A stretch of DNA of 64,000 bases, from positions 248,001-312,000 of the forward strand of contig CAVUHO010000003.1 in assembly GCA_963741385.1 (NCBI GenBank), in the 5' to 3' direction. Shown here piece by piece: positions 15,826 through 24,784 of the stretch. Position numbers and translations under genes: made by a program. Under the pieces are notes generated by a model that searched no databases, was not told the origin of the DNA, and worked only from the letters and a program-made list of their open reading frames with translations. Numbering within the stretch: the stretch's first letter is position 1; the number at the start of each line of letters is the position of its first letter. Source of the DNA: Sulfomarinibacter sp963741385 (lineage in GTDB: Bacteria; Acidobacteriota; Thermoanaerobaculia; Thermoanaerobaculales; Sulfomarinibacteraceae).

Positions 15826-18144
15826 TTACATGACGGCGCTGAGGACTTCGTCCAGCGCGGTGATGGTCGCATCGACGTCGTGTGATTGGATCACGAGCGG
15901 TGGTTTGATCTTGATGACGTTGTGGTGCGGCCCGTCGGTGGAGAGCAGGAAGCCGCGCCACTTCATCTCGTTGACGACCAGGGCGGCCTCGGTGTCGGCG
16001 GGCTCCAGGGTCTCGCGGTCGCGCACCAGCTCGATGCCGAGAAACAAACCGATGCCGCGGACATCGCCGATCAAGGGGTGGCGATCCCGGAGGGTGCGCA
16101 GCCCGGTCAGGAATCGGTTGCCCATCTCGTGGGCGTGCTGTTGGAGGCCCTCGCGCTCGATAACTTCGAGCACCGCCAGACCTACCGCGCAGGAAACCGG
16201 GTTGCCGCCGAAGGTGCTGAAGAACTCCATGCCGGTGTCGAACGAGGCGGCGATCTCGGGGGTGGTCACGACCGCCGCCATGGGGTGGCCGTTGCCGATG
16301 GGTTTGCCGAGGGTGACGATGTCGGGCACCACGCCCTGGGTCTCGAAGGCCCAGAAGTTGGTGCCGACCCGGGCAAACCCCACCTGGACCTCGTCGGCGA
16401 TGGTCACGCCGCGCGCGGCGTGCACCATGCTGGTGGCGGCGGTGAGAAAGCCGTCTGCGGGGATGACCTGACCGCCGCAGCCGATCAGCGACTCGGCCAT
16501 GAAGGCGCCGAGGCGGCGTCCGGAGCGCTCGATTCCGGCGATCGCCGTCCGCACCTCGTCGGCGTAGCGGAGACCCGCGAACGGCCCCAGGTGCGGCCCC
16601 CGGTAGGGGTCCGGCATCGGGACCTTATGGGCGTGAGGGCCGAGGCCTTCGCCCCCCGGCCCTTCGCACTTGTAGGGCGAGATCTCGACCAGCGACGGCG
16701 AGTGGCCGTGGTAGGCGTGGTCGAGAACGATGATCTCCTTCGACCCGGTGTGAGCCCGCGCGAGCCGGAGCGCCAGGTCGTTGGCCTCGGTCCCGGAGCA
16801 GACGAAGTAGCAGACGCTCAACGGTTCAGGCAGGGTTGCCGTGAGCCGCAGCGCATACTCGACGAGGTTGTCGTGCAGATACCGGGTGTTGGTGTTGAGT
16901 TCGGCCATCTGCCGCGCGGCTGCCTCGACCACCCTGTGATGGCAGTGACCGACGTGGCACACGTTGTTGACCAGATCGAGATAGCGGCGACCGCCGTCGT
17001 CGTAGAGGTACTGGCCGTGTCCGCGGACGATCTTCAGCGGCTCCGAGTAGGCGACGCTGAGGTTGCGGCCCACGAAGCGGCGTCGCAGATCCAGGATGTC
17101 CCTGGCGGTCCGCGCGGGCGCAGTTGCCGGGGCGCAGGCGTCCATCAGCCTCTGGATGGAGCGCTCTCGATCGAGGGTGGAGATGCGCTCGAGGAGCCGC
17201 CAGACCGGCTGGGCCGAGATCTGGTGATACTCGTTGTCGGGCTCGAGGTGGCGCCGTCGCGCCGAAGTCAGCAGCGAGGCGCACAAGCGGGCGATGATGA
17301 GGTCGAAGACCAGCGCCTGCTCAGTCGTGGAGAGCGGCCGGACGGCGTGGTAGCCGGCGATGAGGTGCGCCGCGTCCGCCAACGGCTCGTCGCGGTCGAG
17401 CATGAGATACGCGCACGAGATCGCGGGCTCGGCGACGGTGACGGTGTGGAGGATGTCGCCGAAGTCGATCAGACCGGCGAGGGCCGGTTCGCCCCCGGCA
17501 TCGTTCTTGACCAGGATGTTGTGGTCGTTGGCGTCGTTGTGAATGACGCCGCGGTCGAGCGGTGCGAGCCTGGGTACCACGTGGGTCGTGAAGTGATCGA
17601 GGTGGCGTTCGATGAGAGCCCGCCTGGCGGCGTCCGCGATGTACCCGGCGTCCTTCGCGAGCCCGGCAGTCTGCTCGATGTCCCAGTTCATGGCCCGGTG
17701 TGCGCCGGGGTGGTCGAAATCACCGAGGGCGAGGTCGAGGCGGCCGAGGGTCCGGCCGATGCTCTCGAGGAAGCGCGTCGGGCGTTCGCCGCGGTGGACC
17801 AGCGGCGTCCCGTCGAAGTATGTGACGAGCCGCGCCCAACAGGTCGCGCCGTCGAGGTCCAACTGCAGGACTCTTTCACCGTCGCGCGTCGGCAGAATGT
17901 GCGGTACGAACTCGGCCACCGGCGTGCCGGCGAGGTGGCTCAGCGCCTCGACCTGGCACTCGACCATCTGCCGGTGGTCGCCCGGCGGCGTCACCTTGAG
18001 CACGAGGCGGTCGCCGCGCGCGGTGACGAGGACGAAGTTGCGGTCGACCTCGCCGGCGAGTGACTGGGCGCGTGATTCGATGTTCCAGTGTTCGCGGGCG
18101 ATGCGCTCCGCGATCTGGGGTGCGAGGTTGTCGGCTGCTGTCAC
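15826..18144 (-). CDS. APH-type kinase fused to class III PLP phospho-lyase/aminotransferase
   Basis: I use GTG 18144, which has GGAG 8 nt upstream, rather than GTG 18177. The 772-residue protein has two parts. Residues about 20-330 are an aminoglycoside-phosphotransferase-fold kinase (VIHNDANDHNILV catalytic loop near 200, LIDFGD metal site). Residues about 345-772 are a class III PLP enzyme (VCSGTEANDLALRLAR, IADEVQVGFAR, TLGKPIGNGHP with lysine at about 614). The pairing resembles hydroxylysine kinase (AGPHD1-like) plus ethanolamine-phosphate/phosphohydroxylysine phospho-lyase. It would phosphorylate an amino alcohol and then eliminate phosphate to give an aldehyde. Substrate is inference; ethanolamine or 5-hydroxylysine are the candidates. 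Confidence 0.85.
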   Translation of the reverse strand: MTAADNLAPQIAERIAREHWNIESRAQSLAGEVDRNFVLVTARGDRLVLKVTPPGDHRQMVECQVEALSHLAGTPVAEFVPHILPTRDGERVLQLDLDGATCWARLVTYFDGTPLVHRGERPTRFLESIGRTLGRLDLALGDFDHPGAHRAMNWDIEQTAGLAKDAGYIADAARRALIERHLDHFTTHVVPRLAPLDRGVIHNDANDHNILVKNDAGGEPALAGLIDFGDILHTVTVAEPAISCAYLMLDRDEPLADAAHLIAGYHAVRPLSTTEQALVFDLIIARLCASLLTSARRRHLEPDNEYHQISAQPVWRLLERISTLDRERSIQRLMDACAPATAPARTARDILDLRRRFVGRNLSVAYSEPLKIVRGHGQYLYDDGGRRYLDLVNNVCHVGHCHHRVVEAAARQMAELNTNTRYLHDNLVEYALRLTATLPEPLSVCYFVCSGTEANDLALRLARAHTGSKEIIVLDHAYHGHSPSLVEISPYKCEGPGGEGLGPHAHKVPMPDPYRGPHLGPFAGLRYADEVRTAIAGIERSGRRLGAFMAESLIGCGGQVIPADGFLTAATSMVHAARGVTIADEVQVGFARVGTNFWAFETQGVVPDIVTLGKPIGNGHPMAAVVTTPEIAASFDTGMEFFSTFGGNPVSCAVGLAVLEVIEREGLQQHAHEMGNRFLTGLRTLRDRHPLIGDVRGIGLFLGIELVRDRETLEPADTEAALVVNEMKWRGFLLSTDGPHHNVIKIKPPLVIQSHDVDATITALDEVLSAVM

Positions 18145-18266
18145 GCGATGATCTCCTTCAACCCGGTTTTTCGCCACCCACCCACAGTATCGAAGTACGG
18201 GGGCACTCGTCGAGAACCGTCGCGAACCCCGTTCTCACCGCATCACCTGCGCGGGTTCGATTCTAC

Positions 18267-18297
18267 AGAAAAGCGCGCGGCCAGGCGGCCGCGCGCT
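18267..18297 (-). terminator. intrinsic terminator after the tricorn protease gene
   Basis: AGCGCGCGGCC (18272-18282) and GGCCGCGCGCT (18287-18297) form a perfect 11-bp stem with a 4-nt loop. Read on the minus strand it is followed by TTTTCTGT. It sits 25 bp past the tricorn stop codon and upstream of the next leftward gene. Confidence 0.8.
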
Positions 18298-18321
18298 GCG
18301 GGGCGGGGTTGAGAAAGTTGG

Positions 18322-21300
18322 CTATTCGTCGATTTCAGCCAGCAGGACCTCCACCGCTTTCTCGAGCTGCTGATCCTGCCCAATGGCCTCGAGGGCCGGA
18401 TCGTTGTCGACCACGTAATCGGGGTCGAGGTGCTTGTTCTCCATCAGATCGCCCTCGTTATCGAGGTAACCCACCATGGGGATACCGAAGTTCATGCTGC
18501 TGTCCTGCATGGTCTCCCACCACACCGAGGTACAGGTGCCCGGCACCTGCATGCCCACCGTCTTGCCGATGCCGAGCGAGGTGTAGGCCGCCGGGAAGCA
18601 GTGGGCGTCAGAGTAGTTGCCCTCGTTCATGACGACGATCGAGGGTCTGGTCCAGCGGTGGACCGGCTCGACGCCGAGGTATTGGCCCCGCGGCACCGCC
18701 CGCGCATAGATCTCGCCGGTCAACAGGATTGTCAGCGCCTCGACCAGGTTGCCGCCGTTGTTGAAACGGGTGTCGAGGACGATGCCCTCCTTGTCGACCG
18801 CCTTGCCGAAGATATCCTCGAAGATCTCGCGGTAGCGCGAGTCGCTCATGGAGCGGATGTGCGCATACCCGAGCCGTCCACCCGACAGACGGTCGACCTC
18901 GGCGCGGCGCCCCCGCACCCAACGCTGGTAGAGGAGTTCGGACTCGTCCCTCTGTGAAATCGGCTTGGCCGTTTCCTGCCAGGTGCTGCCGGTGTCGGGG
19001 TCGGACAACGAAAGCCGGATGAGATCGCCGGCCTTGCGGTTGAAGAGCGGGTACCAGTTCTCGCCGGTGGCGATCTCATGGCCGTTGACGGCTTTGATGA
19101 CGGTGCCGACCTTGACCTTGGTGTCGGCGTTCTCGAGCGGTCCGCCGTCGATGATCTCGCCGATCTTGACGCCGGGGCCGTCGTACACGGGGTCGGGGAA
19201 GAACGCCAGGGTGGCGGTGGCGTCGGCCGCGGGGTCGCGCGGCCGATAGTAGCAGCCGAGGTGGGAAGCGTTGAGCTCGCCCTGGAGCTCGGACACCAGC
19301 TCGCAGAAGTCGCGGTCGTTGTCGATCGACGGCAGGAAGCGCACATAGGCCTCTTTGTAGAGATCCCAGTTCACGCCACCCATGTCGACGGCGTAGAACT
19401 TCTCCCGGGTCTGGCGCCAGGCGTGCTCGAAGAGGTACTCGCGTTCGGCGGCTGCGTCGAGGTCCATCGTGGCCTCGAGCGGCACCGGTTTGACCTTGCC
19501 GCCGTCGATCTCCACCGACATCAGCTTGCCGTCGGCGAGGAGGAAGCCCTTCTCGCCGTCCTCGTCGAGCACCAGCCCGTCGGCGTCGTCAGCGTCGAGC
19601 TTGGCCAGCAGTTTGACCTCCTTTTTGCGCGGCTCGTACACCCACAGGTCGTAGCCCTTCTCGAATTCGGCCAGGTAGAGGATCTTCTCGCCGTCGGGGG
19701 TGATCTGCGCGTCGGCGAGGCGCGCCGAGTGCAGGGTCAGGCGGACGGTGCGGTCCTCGGTTCCGTCGAGCTGAAACACCACCGGATCGGGCAGCTTGAT
19801 CTCGTCGCCCTTCTTCTTTTTGGCATCGTCGTTCGCGCCCTTTTTCTTGTCGTCACCCTCGTCCTCTTTCGTGTCTCCGTCCTTTTTCTCGTCCTTCTCC
19901 TTTGCCTTGAGCTGCTCGAACTCGGCTTCGGAGAGGTGGAAGCGGTCCCACGCCTCCTGGGTGAGGAAGGCGGCGTAGACGTCGAACTTGGACGGCCATC
20001 CCGACTGCTGGCGCTCGCCGTGGCGGTCGGTGAACCAGAAAACCGCCTCGCCCTTGAAGGCCCACCGTGGCACCGCGTCCTCGTAGCCGCTCTTGGTGAG
20101 ATTGATCAGCTCGCCGTCGCCGGACGACGCGATCAGCCCGACCTCGGACGACCACCGGCTGGGACTCAGGTACTCGACCAGAAACCACTGGCCGTCGGGC
20201 GACCACTGGTACCACTGGTCGCCGTCGCTGTACGAGTAGTTGAAGCTGCCGGGCAGGATGACGCGGCTTTCGTTCGAGGCGAGGTTGAGGACCTTGAGCG
20301 TCGTCCGCTCCTCGAGGTAGGCGACCTCCTTGCCGTCGGGAGAAAAGTGGGGTTGGAACGTCTCGAGGTCGGTCACCACCACCGGTTTCTCGACGAACGC
20401 CGTGGCGTTGAAGAAGTCCGGTTCCCCGTCGTCGGTGAGGTTGGTGCGGTAGATGTTCCAGCTGCCGCCCCGTTCCGAGGCGTAGATCAGGCTTCGCCCG
20501 TCGGGGTGGAAGCTCACCGACCGTTCCTGCTCGGGGGTGTTGGTGATGCGGCGGGTGTCGCCGTGCTTCGTGGAGGTGACAAAGATCTCACCGCGCGCGA
20601 CAAAGGCGATCTCGCTGCCGTCGGGAGAAAGGTCGAAATCGGTAATGTTTTTTTCCACGTCGGTGAGCTCGACCTCGTTGAACCGGCTGTCGGCGGCGAT
20701 GGTGACTGGAAGCCGTCGGCTCTCCGTTGCACCGATCGGGCGGACCCAGATGGCGCCATCATAGCCGTAGGACAGGTCGCCGTTTTTCGAGATGCTGAGA
20801 AACCGCACCGGGTGGGTGTCGTGGTGCGTGATCTGGACCGGCTGCGCACCTTCACCGAGATCGAGGGCCCAGACGTTGAAGCTGCCGCTGCGTTCCGACA
20901 GGTAGTAGATGGACTGTTCGCCGGGCGCCCACACCGGCTGGCGGTCGTCGGCGCCGAACGCAGTGAGCCTGGTGTGCTGCCCGGTGGTGGCGTTGTAGAC
21001 CCACACGTCGCGCGCGAACGACGAGGTGTCATGTTTGCGCCACTCAGTCTCGAGCCCCTTCTCGTCGGAGTAGATCATCATCGTTCCTGAGGCGTTCCAC
21101 ACCGCGTAGATGGCTGGGGTGGTGAGCACCTGCTTCGGCATCCCGCCGCCGAGCGCCACCGAGTAGAGCTCGGGCTGGGACCCGCGCCGCGGGTAGCCGA
21201 CCATGGCTTGTGCGTCGAGTCTGCCGGACGAAAACAGCACGTGCTCGCCGTCAGGGGTGAAGCTCGCGGGGTAGTCGTCCGCCGAGTGAAAGGTGAGCCG

Positions 21301-21621
21301 TGTCGCGGTGCCGCCGCGGGCGGGCATGACAAAGATGTCGTAGTCGCCGTGGCGGTCGGACGCAAAGGCGATCTTCGACCCGTCCGGTGACCACACCGGC
21401 ATGAAGTCGTGGGCCTCGTGGACCGTCAGTTGGATCGCCTGGCCGCCGCTCGACGGCACCCGCCACAGATCGCCTCGATAGCTGAAGACCACAGTCTGAC
21501 CGTCGGGCGAGATCGACGGGTAGCGCAGCCACTGGGCGGGATCGTCCGCAGACGCAGTCCCCACCGCCGCCAGAATTGAACACAGAGCGACCGCACCAAA
21601 CACCAGGTTTCGAACACGCAT
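18322..21621 (-). CDS. tricorn-type S41 protease, exported
   Basis: The start is placed at ATG 21621: MRVRNLVFGAVALC... gives a clean signal peptide ending TASADD, while the upstream in-frame extension is low-complexity repeat sequence. The 1099 residues begin with two WD40-like/PD40 beta-propellers (repeats such as SPDGQTVVFSYRGDLW). A Lys/Asp/Glu-rich linker at about 580-620 follows, then a C1 helical region, a PDZ domain (VKVGTVIKAVNGHEI) and the S41 catalytic region GIVLDTRFNNGGNLVEAL with nucleophile in NEGNYSDAH (Ser about 1004). Tricorn proteases degrade peptides. A signal peptide points to a periplasmic scavenging role. Confidence 0.9.
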   Translation of the reverse strand: MRVRNLVFGAVALCSILAAVGTASADDPAQWLRYPSISPDGQTVVFSYRGDLWRVPSSGGQAIQLTVHEAHDFMPVWSPDGSKIAFASDRHGDYDIFVMPARGGTATRLTFHSADDYPASFTPDGEHVLFSSGRLDAQAMVGYPRRGSQPELYSVALGGGMPKQVLTTPAIYAVWNASGTMMIYSDEKGLETEWRKHDTSSFARDVWVYNATTGQHTRLTAFGADDRQPVWAPGEQSIYYLSERSGSFNVWALDLGEGAQPVQITHHDTHPVRFLSISKNGDLSYGYDGAIWVRPIGATESRRLPVTIAADSRFNEVELTDVEKNITDFDLSPDGSEIAFVARGEIFVTSTKHGDTRRITNTPEQERSVSFHPDGRSLIYASERGGSWNIYRTNLTDDGEPDFFNATAFVEKPVVVTDLETFQPHFSPDGKEVAYLEERTTLKVLNLASNESRVILPGSFNYSYSDGDQWYQWSPDGQWFLVEYLSPSRWSSEVGLIASSGDGELINLTKSGYEDAVPRWAFKGEAVFWFTDRHGERQQSGWPSKFDVYAAFLTQEAWDRFHLSEAEFEQLKAKEKDEKKDGDTKEDEGDDKKKGANDDAKKKKGDEIKLPDPVVFQLDGTEDRTVRLTLHSARLADAQITPDGEKILYLAEFEKGYDLWVYEPRKKEVKLLAKLDADDADGLVLDEDGEKGFLLADGKLMSVEIDGGKVKPVPLEATMDLDAAAEREYLFEHAWRQTREKFYAVDMGGVNWDLYKEAYVRFLPSIDNDRDFCELVSELQGELNASHLGCYYRPRDPAADATATLAFFPDPVYDGPGVKIGEIIDGGPLENADTKVKVGTVIKAVNGHEIATGENWYPLFNRKAGDLIRLSLSDPDTGSTWQETAKPISQRDESELLYQRWVRGRRAEVDRLSGGRLGYAHIRSMSDSRYREIFEDIFGKAVDKEGIVLDTRFNNGGNLVEALTILLTGEIYARAVPRGQYLGVEPVHRWTRPSIVVMNEGNYSDAHCFPAAYTSLGIGKTVGMQVPGTCTSVWWETMQDSSMNFGIPMVGYLDNEGDLMENKHLDPDYVVDNDPALEAIGQDQQLEKAVEVLLAEIDE

Positions 21622-21784
21622 GAATCTTCCCCCTCCATCCAAGAGTGAAGCGTCGTTCTGAGACGGCGCTTCTCCAGTGTACGAAAGTGGGGGCGGGGGA
21701 GTTCTGCGTTTCGTGAGAGGTGTTTCGCTCATCCGGCGTCCCGCGGGGATCGGATCTTGGATATTGATTTCTGATATTGGATCC

Positions 21785-21875
21785 GTCCACCCATTCGGCA
21801 GCCGGGACGGCTGCCCCACAACCGTCTGTCAGCATCTTGTGGGGCACGCGTCTCGCGTGCCGGGCGGGTGGATGG
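21785..21875. repeat. dispersed double-hairpin element, copy 1
   Basis: CCACCC-like edges enclose hairpin GGCAGCC-GGGAC-GGCTGCC (21797-21815), then CCACAA and TTGTGG pairing across a short spacer, then hairpin GGCACGCG-TCT-CGCGTGCC (21843-21861) and GGGTGG. The whole forms nested palindromes. Similar copies lie near 38651, 57048, 60113 and 60858, always between genes. Confidence 0.8.
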
Positions 21876-21915
21876 ATCGAGCACCGAGTATCGCGCATCC
21901 AGTATCATCCTCTGC

Positions 21916-22290
21916 ATGCCACGCATCTCGCGGTTCTCCGAGTTCGACCTCACCGAACAGCGATCGCGTTTCTACGCCGCTGCCGTGCCGGCAGGAACGC
22001 TCGACGATGTCAAGGAGGCGCTCGCTGAACGCAAGAAGAAGTACCACAAGGCGCGCCACCACTGCTGGGCGTGCCGGGTGCGGGACGAAAACGGGCAGGT
22101 GGTGGAGCAGGCGCGGGACGACGGCGAGGTCGGCCGACCGGGGATGAAGATGCTCGAGCTGCTTCGCCACCACGACCTCGAGGGCCTGCTGGTGGTGTCG
22201 CGGATCTTCGGCGGCGTCAAGCTCGGCCCGGGAGGCGTGGGTCGTGCCTTTCGCGATGCCGCCGAGGGTGCACTGCGAGGCCTCTCGTAG
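21916..22290 (+). CDS. YigZ/IMPACT (UPF0029) family protein, N-terminal domain only
   Basis: From ATG 21916 the protein is 124 residues. It shows the UPF0029 core: FYAAAVPAGTLDDVKEAL, ARHHCWACRV, DDGEVGRPGMKMLELL and VVSRIFGGVKLGPGGVGRAFRDA. YigZ itself is about 200 residues with a C-terminal ferredoxin-like domain, which is missing, so this is a short version. The role of the family is unsettled (translation or stress related). Its last 80 bp are part of a ~400-bp segment repeated at 29083. Confidence 0.75.
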   Translation: MPRISRFSEFDLTEQRSRFYAAAVPAGTLDDVKEALAERKKKYHKARHHCWACRVRDENGQVVEQARDDGEVGRPGMKMLELLRHHDLEGLLVVSRIFGGVKLGPGGVGRAFRDAAEGALRGLS

Positions 22291-22606
22291 GGCGTCCGCG
22301 AGGCGGTCATTCCGCAATCCGAAATCCGAATTCTGGATGGGTGGGCTGGGTCCAATCTCTCCATGTGCCACGGTTTTTTTCCCGCGGTGTATGGGAGTTG
22401 GCCTGAATTGTGGGCGTGGAGTCTTGTCGTGAGGTTGCTGGTGGAGCCGAAGGCGTCGACACTGCGGGACAGCGGCGCAATGTGAACGCGGTCGGGTCGC
22501 AGAGCGAGCCGGCCTGCGGTCACGCGGCGACGGTCCGTAGACCGATTCCCTTCGGCTGAGCCAGAGACGAGAAAAGCCGCCCGTAAGGGCGGCGAATTCG
22601 AAGTCT
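22209..22606. repeat. left copy of ~400-bp direct repeat flanking the island
   Basis: The sequence from the yigZ 3' end (GGCGTCAAGCTCGGCCCGGG) to GAATTCGAAGTCTCTGG is repeated almost identically from 29083. The segment includes TTCCGCAATCCGAAATCC, a GGATGGGTGGGCTGGG patch, and a 169-bp unit beginning CTGGTGGAGCCG (22438) that resembles the tRNA-Ala 3' end plus its terminator hairpin (22576-22593). The copy ends at a second CTGGTGGAGCCG (22607). Confidence 0.85.
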
Positions 22607-22635
22607 CTGGTGGAGCCGCGAAGAATTCGAACCAC
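22607..22635 (-). other. att-like tRNA 3'-end fragment at the island left edge
   Basis: Read on the minus strand this is GGTTCGAATTC followed by TTCGCGGCTCCACCAG, the T-loop and acceptor end of a tRNA-like sequence. It shares CGGCTCCACCA with the intact tRNA-Ala at 29657. It marks the point where the ~400-bp repeat stops and island-specific sequence begins. An integration attachment site is the natural reading, but no integrase gene is present. Confidence 0.5.
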
Positions 22636-22675
22636 AGCGTTCATCCCAATCGAAGTGCCGATCCTCGAGACCAGG

Positions 22676-22825
22676 ATGCCGCCGATTTATCAGCGAATTG
22701 CCGTGAAGGCGAATCTACTCCATGAGCTTGGGTTGAGTCAGTCAGAGATTGGGCGCCGGTTGGGGGTTGATCGTTGGGCTGTCGGAAAGGCCCTTCGGTG
22801 GCTCGCAAAACAAAAGACAGGTTGA
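22676..22825 (+). CDS. short HTH protein, probable recombinase C-terminal remnant
   Basis: A 49-residue frame from ATG 22676 reads IYQRIAVKANLLHELGLSQ, then SEIGRRLGVDRWAVGKALRW, a clear helix-turn-helix. The in-frame sequence before it (VPILETRMPP) also looks like coding sequence. In my experience the combination occurs at the C-terminus of larger recombinase or zinc-ribbon proteins. It is cut off by the tRNA-like fragment at its 5' side, so it may be a leftover of the element that entered the tRNA. Confidence 0.45.
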   Translation: MPPIYQRIAVKANLLHELGLSQSEIGRRLGVDRWAVGKALRWLAKQKTG

Positions 22826-22827
22826 AC

Positions 22828-23661
22828 TTACTCTTTCCCGTCGAGCTTTACTCCACCTTTCCAGGGTTCGCCAGGCAAGCGTGACACCAGGCTTTCGAGA
22901 ACTGCATCCATGGCTGTGTCGCAATCCCAGGACAAGCCTGGGCGTAGGAGCGGCCGCACGTCATCGCGGAATTCGGGCTGTTGACGTTTTTTGGCCAGAT
23001 TTTCTTCCAACTGCGCTCGGCTGACTCTGTGTCCGTCTTCGGCCATGTACCGGTCGAAGCAGGCGAGAAGTGTTGCTGGGTCGCAGCGCGCAGTGTCCAG
23101 CGCGTACCAGACATCGAAGAGGTCTCGGCCCTTCCTCCTCTGGTACAGCGCCCGCAGCTTGGTACAAAGCAGCTCGTTGATAGAGTAGGTCGCAACGTTT
23201 GCCACACCGCTGAACCAGGGGTTCGTCACCTCGAACGGCACCTTTTTCACGCCCGATCCGGTGAAATGTTCGCGGGTGTTGATCTCGATCTTCAGCCGAA
23301 GCGTGAGCGGTGGAACATCCTCGGACTCGAATCGATACACGAGGGTGACGCGGCCCTCTTTGAGAGTGCGGCGGGGCTTCCCGAGCCATGGATCCAAGAT
23401 GGCACGCGCCCGATCGAGGGTCTCGCCGATTGACTCGGCCCTCTCCTGAACCAGATCGATGTCCTCGGAATATCGAGCCGGAGGTGTGAGGTAGATCTTG
23501 TACAAAGCGGTCCCGCCACGAAACGCCAGGCTATCCGCCAATTGGGTATCGGAAAAGAGGTTGACGATCGCGCGGCTTATCACCAGATCTTGCTCGACCT
23601 GAGCGTCGAGCGGCCACGGCGCTTGAGCTCTCCATGCGGTGATGTAGTCCTTGGGGATCAT
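22828..23661 (-). CDS. abiEii: AbiEii-type nucleotidyltransferase toxin
   Basis: This 277-residue protein shows FRGGTALYKIY, then RYSEDIDLV, the GG(S/T)-x9-DxD nucleotidyltransferase signature of AbiEii/MenT toxins. INELLCTKLRALYQRRKGRDLFDVWYAL, the conserved central region, follows. AbiEii acts as a bacteriostatic toxin in type IV toxin-antitoxin systems and gives phage abortive infection. It overlaps the antitoxin stop by 4 bp. Active-site residues are intact, so it should be functional. Confidence 0.88.
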   Translation of the reverse strand: MIPKDYITAWRAQAPWPLDAQVEQDLVISRAIVNLFSDTQLADSLAFRGGTALYKIYLTPPARYSEDIDLVQERAESIGETLDRARAILDPWLGKPRRTLKEGRVTLVYRFESEDVPPLTLRLKIEINTREHFTGSGVKKVPFEVTNPWFSGVANVATYSINELLCTKLRALYQRRKGRDLFDVWYALDTARCDPATLLACFDRYMAEDGHRVSRAQLEENLAKKRQQPEFRDDVRPLLRPGLSWDCDTAMDAVLESLVSRLPGEPWKGGVKLDGKE

Positions 23662-24440
23662 TCGTCCGGCTCCACTTCGACGTTGACGATGATCTTCCAG
23701 CGAGGGTTCCTGACTCCACCGGCGATTGGCGCAGCGCGCCGCAGCGGGGTATAGCTCCGGGCATTCTCAAGCACGAAAGGCCTGAGAATTTGAGCGACAT
23801 CTTCTCGCCTGACCAGCTCCAAGAGATATCCCAAACGCTGTGACCAACTCACGGGACAGAGACGAGCGGTTTCGAGCAGTCCTTCAGCCACCATCTCCTC
23901 GGAGAGCTCAGACAGGACTGTGGCGACGTTGTCGAGACCACCAGCACGATTGGGGTAGCCGACCAGCTCGAGCGCCGTTCCTTCCGGGGTCGAATACCGC
24001 AGCACCCCGCGCGGCGTGTTGAGCCTGGTGACCGGCATTCTTTCGATGTCGCCACGGGCGATGAACTCGACTCTCACCTGCCCACAGGTGATGGCCTGAC
24101 GGTTTTTGCGTACCATCACCTGGGTTGCCTGAGGTCGTTGATGCGCGGCGCCGTGCCTTTCGGCCGCACTCAACAGACAGAGGTAATAGGGCTCATCCCA
24201 GAATTGCATCAGATGGTCGACAAATTGCTCCGCCGGCAGGCAACCCAGGCGTTTGTACTCGGGCGGAACGATGACATGAAAGCTGCGCACGGGCTGCGCG
24301 ATCAGTCCTTGCCGCTTCAGTCGGAGCAACTGGGCACGCACTGCCGGAGGATTACCCTCGACAGCTTTGACAGCGTCCGCCGTTGTGAAGTGGTAGCGCC
24401 CATTCGATGCCAACTCCCGTATGTACTCACTCGCTCGCAT
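23658..24440 (-). CDS. abiEi: AbiEi-type antitoxin
   Basis: This 260-residue protein has an N-terminal winged-helix part (YHFTTADAVKAVEGNPPAVRAQLLRLKRQGLI) and the AbiEi central domain (YYLCLLSAAERHGAAHQRPQ). The C-terminal segment PLRRAAPIAGGVRNPRWKIIVN is also typical. The antitoxin represses its own promoter by binding inverted repeats and counteracts the AbiEii toxin. An AT-rich leader with a 10-bp inverted repeat lies upstream at 24486-24519. Confidence 0.85.
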   Translation of the reverse strand: MRASEYIRELASNGRYHFTTADAVKAVEGNPPAVRAQLLRLKRQGLIAQPVRSFHVIVPPEYKRLGCLPAEQFVDHLMQFWDEPYYLCLLSAAERHGAAHQRPQATQVMVRKNRQAITCGQVRVEFIARGDIERMPVTRLNTPRGVLRYSTPEGTALELVGYPNRAGGLDNVATVLSELSEEMVAEGLLETARLCPVSWSQRLGYLLELVRREDVAQILRPFVLENARSYTPLRRAAPIAGGVRNPRWKIIVNVEVEPDE

Positions 24441-24784
24441 AACGTTACGATTCTCCTATAAAGTAATGTCAATCATCGTATCAAAGAAGAAACGTCCTGT
24501 TCTTTTGTTACGTTTCTTCTCCAAAATAATATTTTTTGTGATATTTTGCAAGAATTGTATTTCTGAAGAGTCTGTTCAGGGGAAAGGAGGTTCTTTTCGG
24601 GCGCCTTCCGTTTCACCGTGCCGGGTCCCGAGGATGATCCGTTCAGCCGCGTCGAATTCTGCCCGAGAAATGACATTTGAAACAAACAAAATGTGTCTTT
24701 GCACGACGGTCGCCTTGACTGTAGGGGCCGTTCGGGTCACGCTGAGGCAGCCCGTCCACGCTGCAGGAGACGTCGGGCGTCACT
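24441..24784. other. AT-rich intergenic segment upstream of the AbiE operon
   Basis: About 340 bp without a convincing gene. The part 24441-24570 is far more AT-rich than the rest of the window. It contains the palindrome TAACGTTA just upstream of the AbiEi start and several -10/-35-like boxes on the minus strand (TTGATA, TTGACA, TTTATA). The part from 24600 on is GC-rich and leads into the transposase remnant. The composition break supports horizontal transfer. Confidence 0.6.
24486..24519 (-). promoter_or_regulatory. inverted repeat, likely AbiEi operator
   Basis: GAAGAAACGT (24486-24495) and ACGTTTCTTC (24510-24519) are a perfect 10-bp inverted repeat with a 14-bp spacer, about 50-80 bp upstream of the antitoxin start. 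AbiEi antitoxins are known to bind upstream inverted repeats. The exact match to this gene is inferred. Confidence 0.55.

Noticed and set aside
18322..21819. Longer start for the tricorn protease
   Set aside because: The 66 extra residues come from repeat-element sequence; ATG 21621 begins a normal signal peptide.
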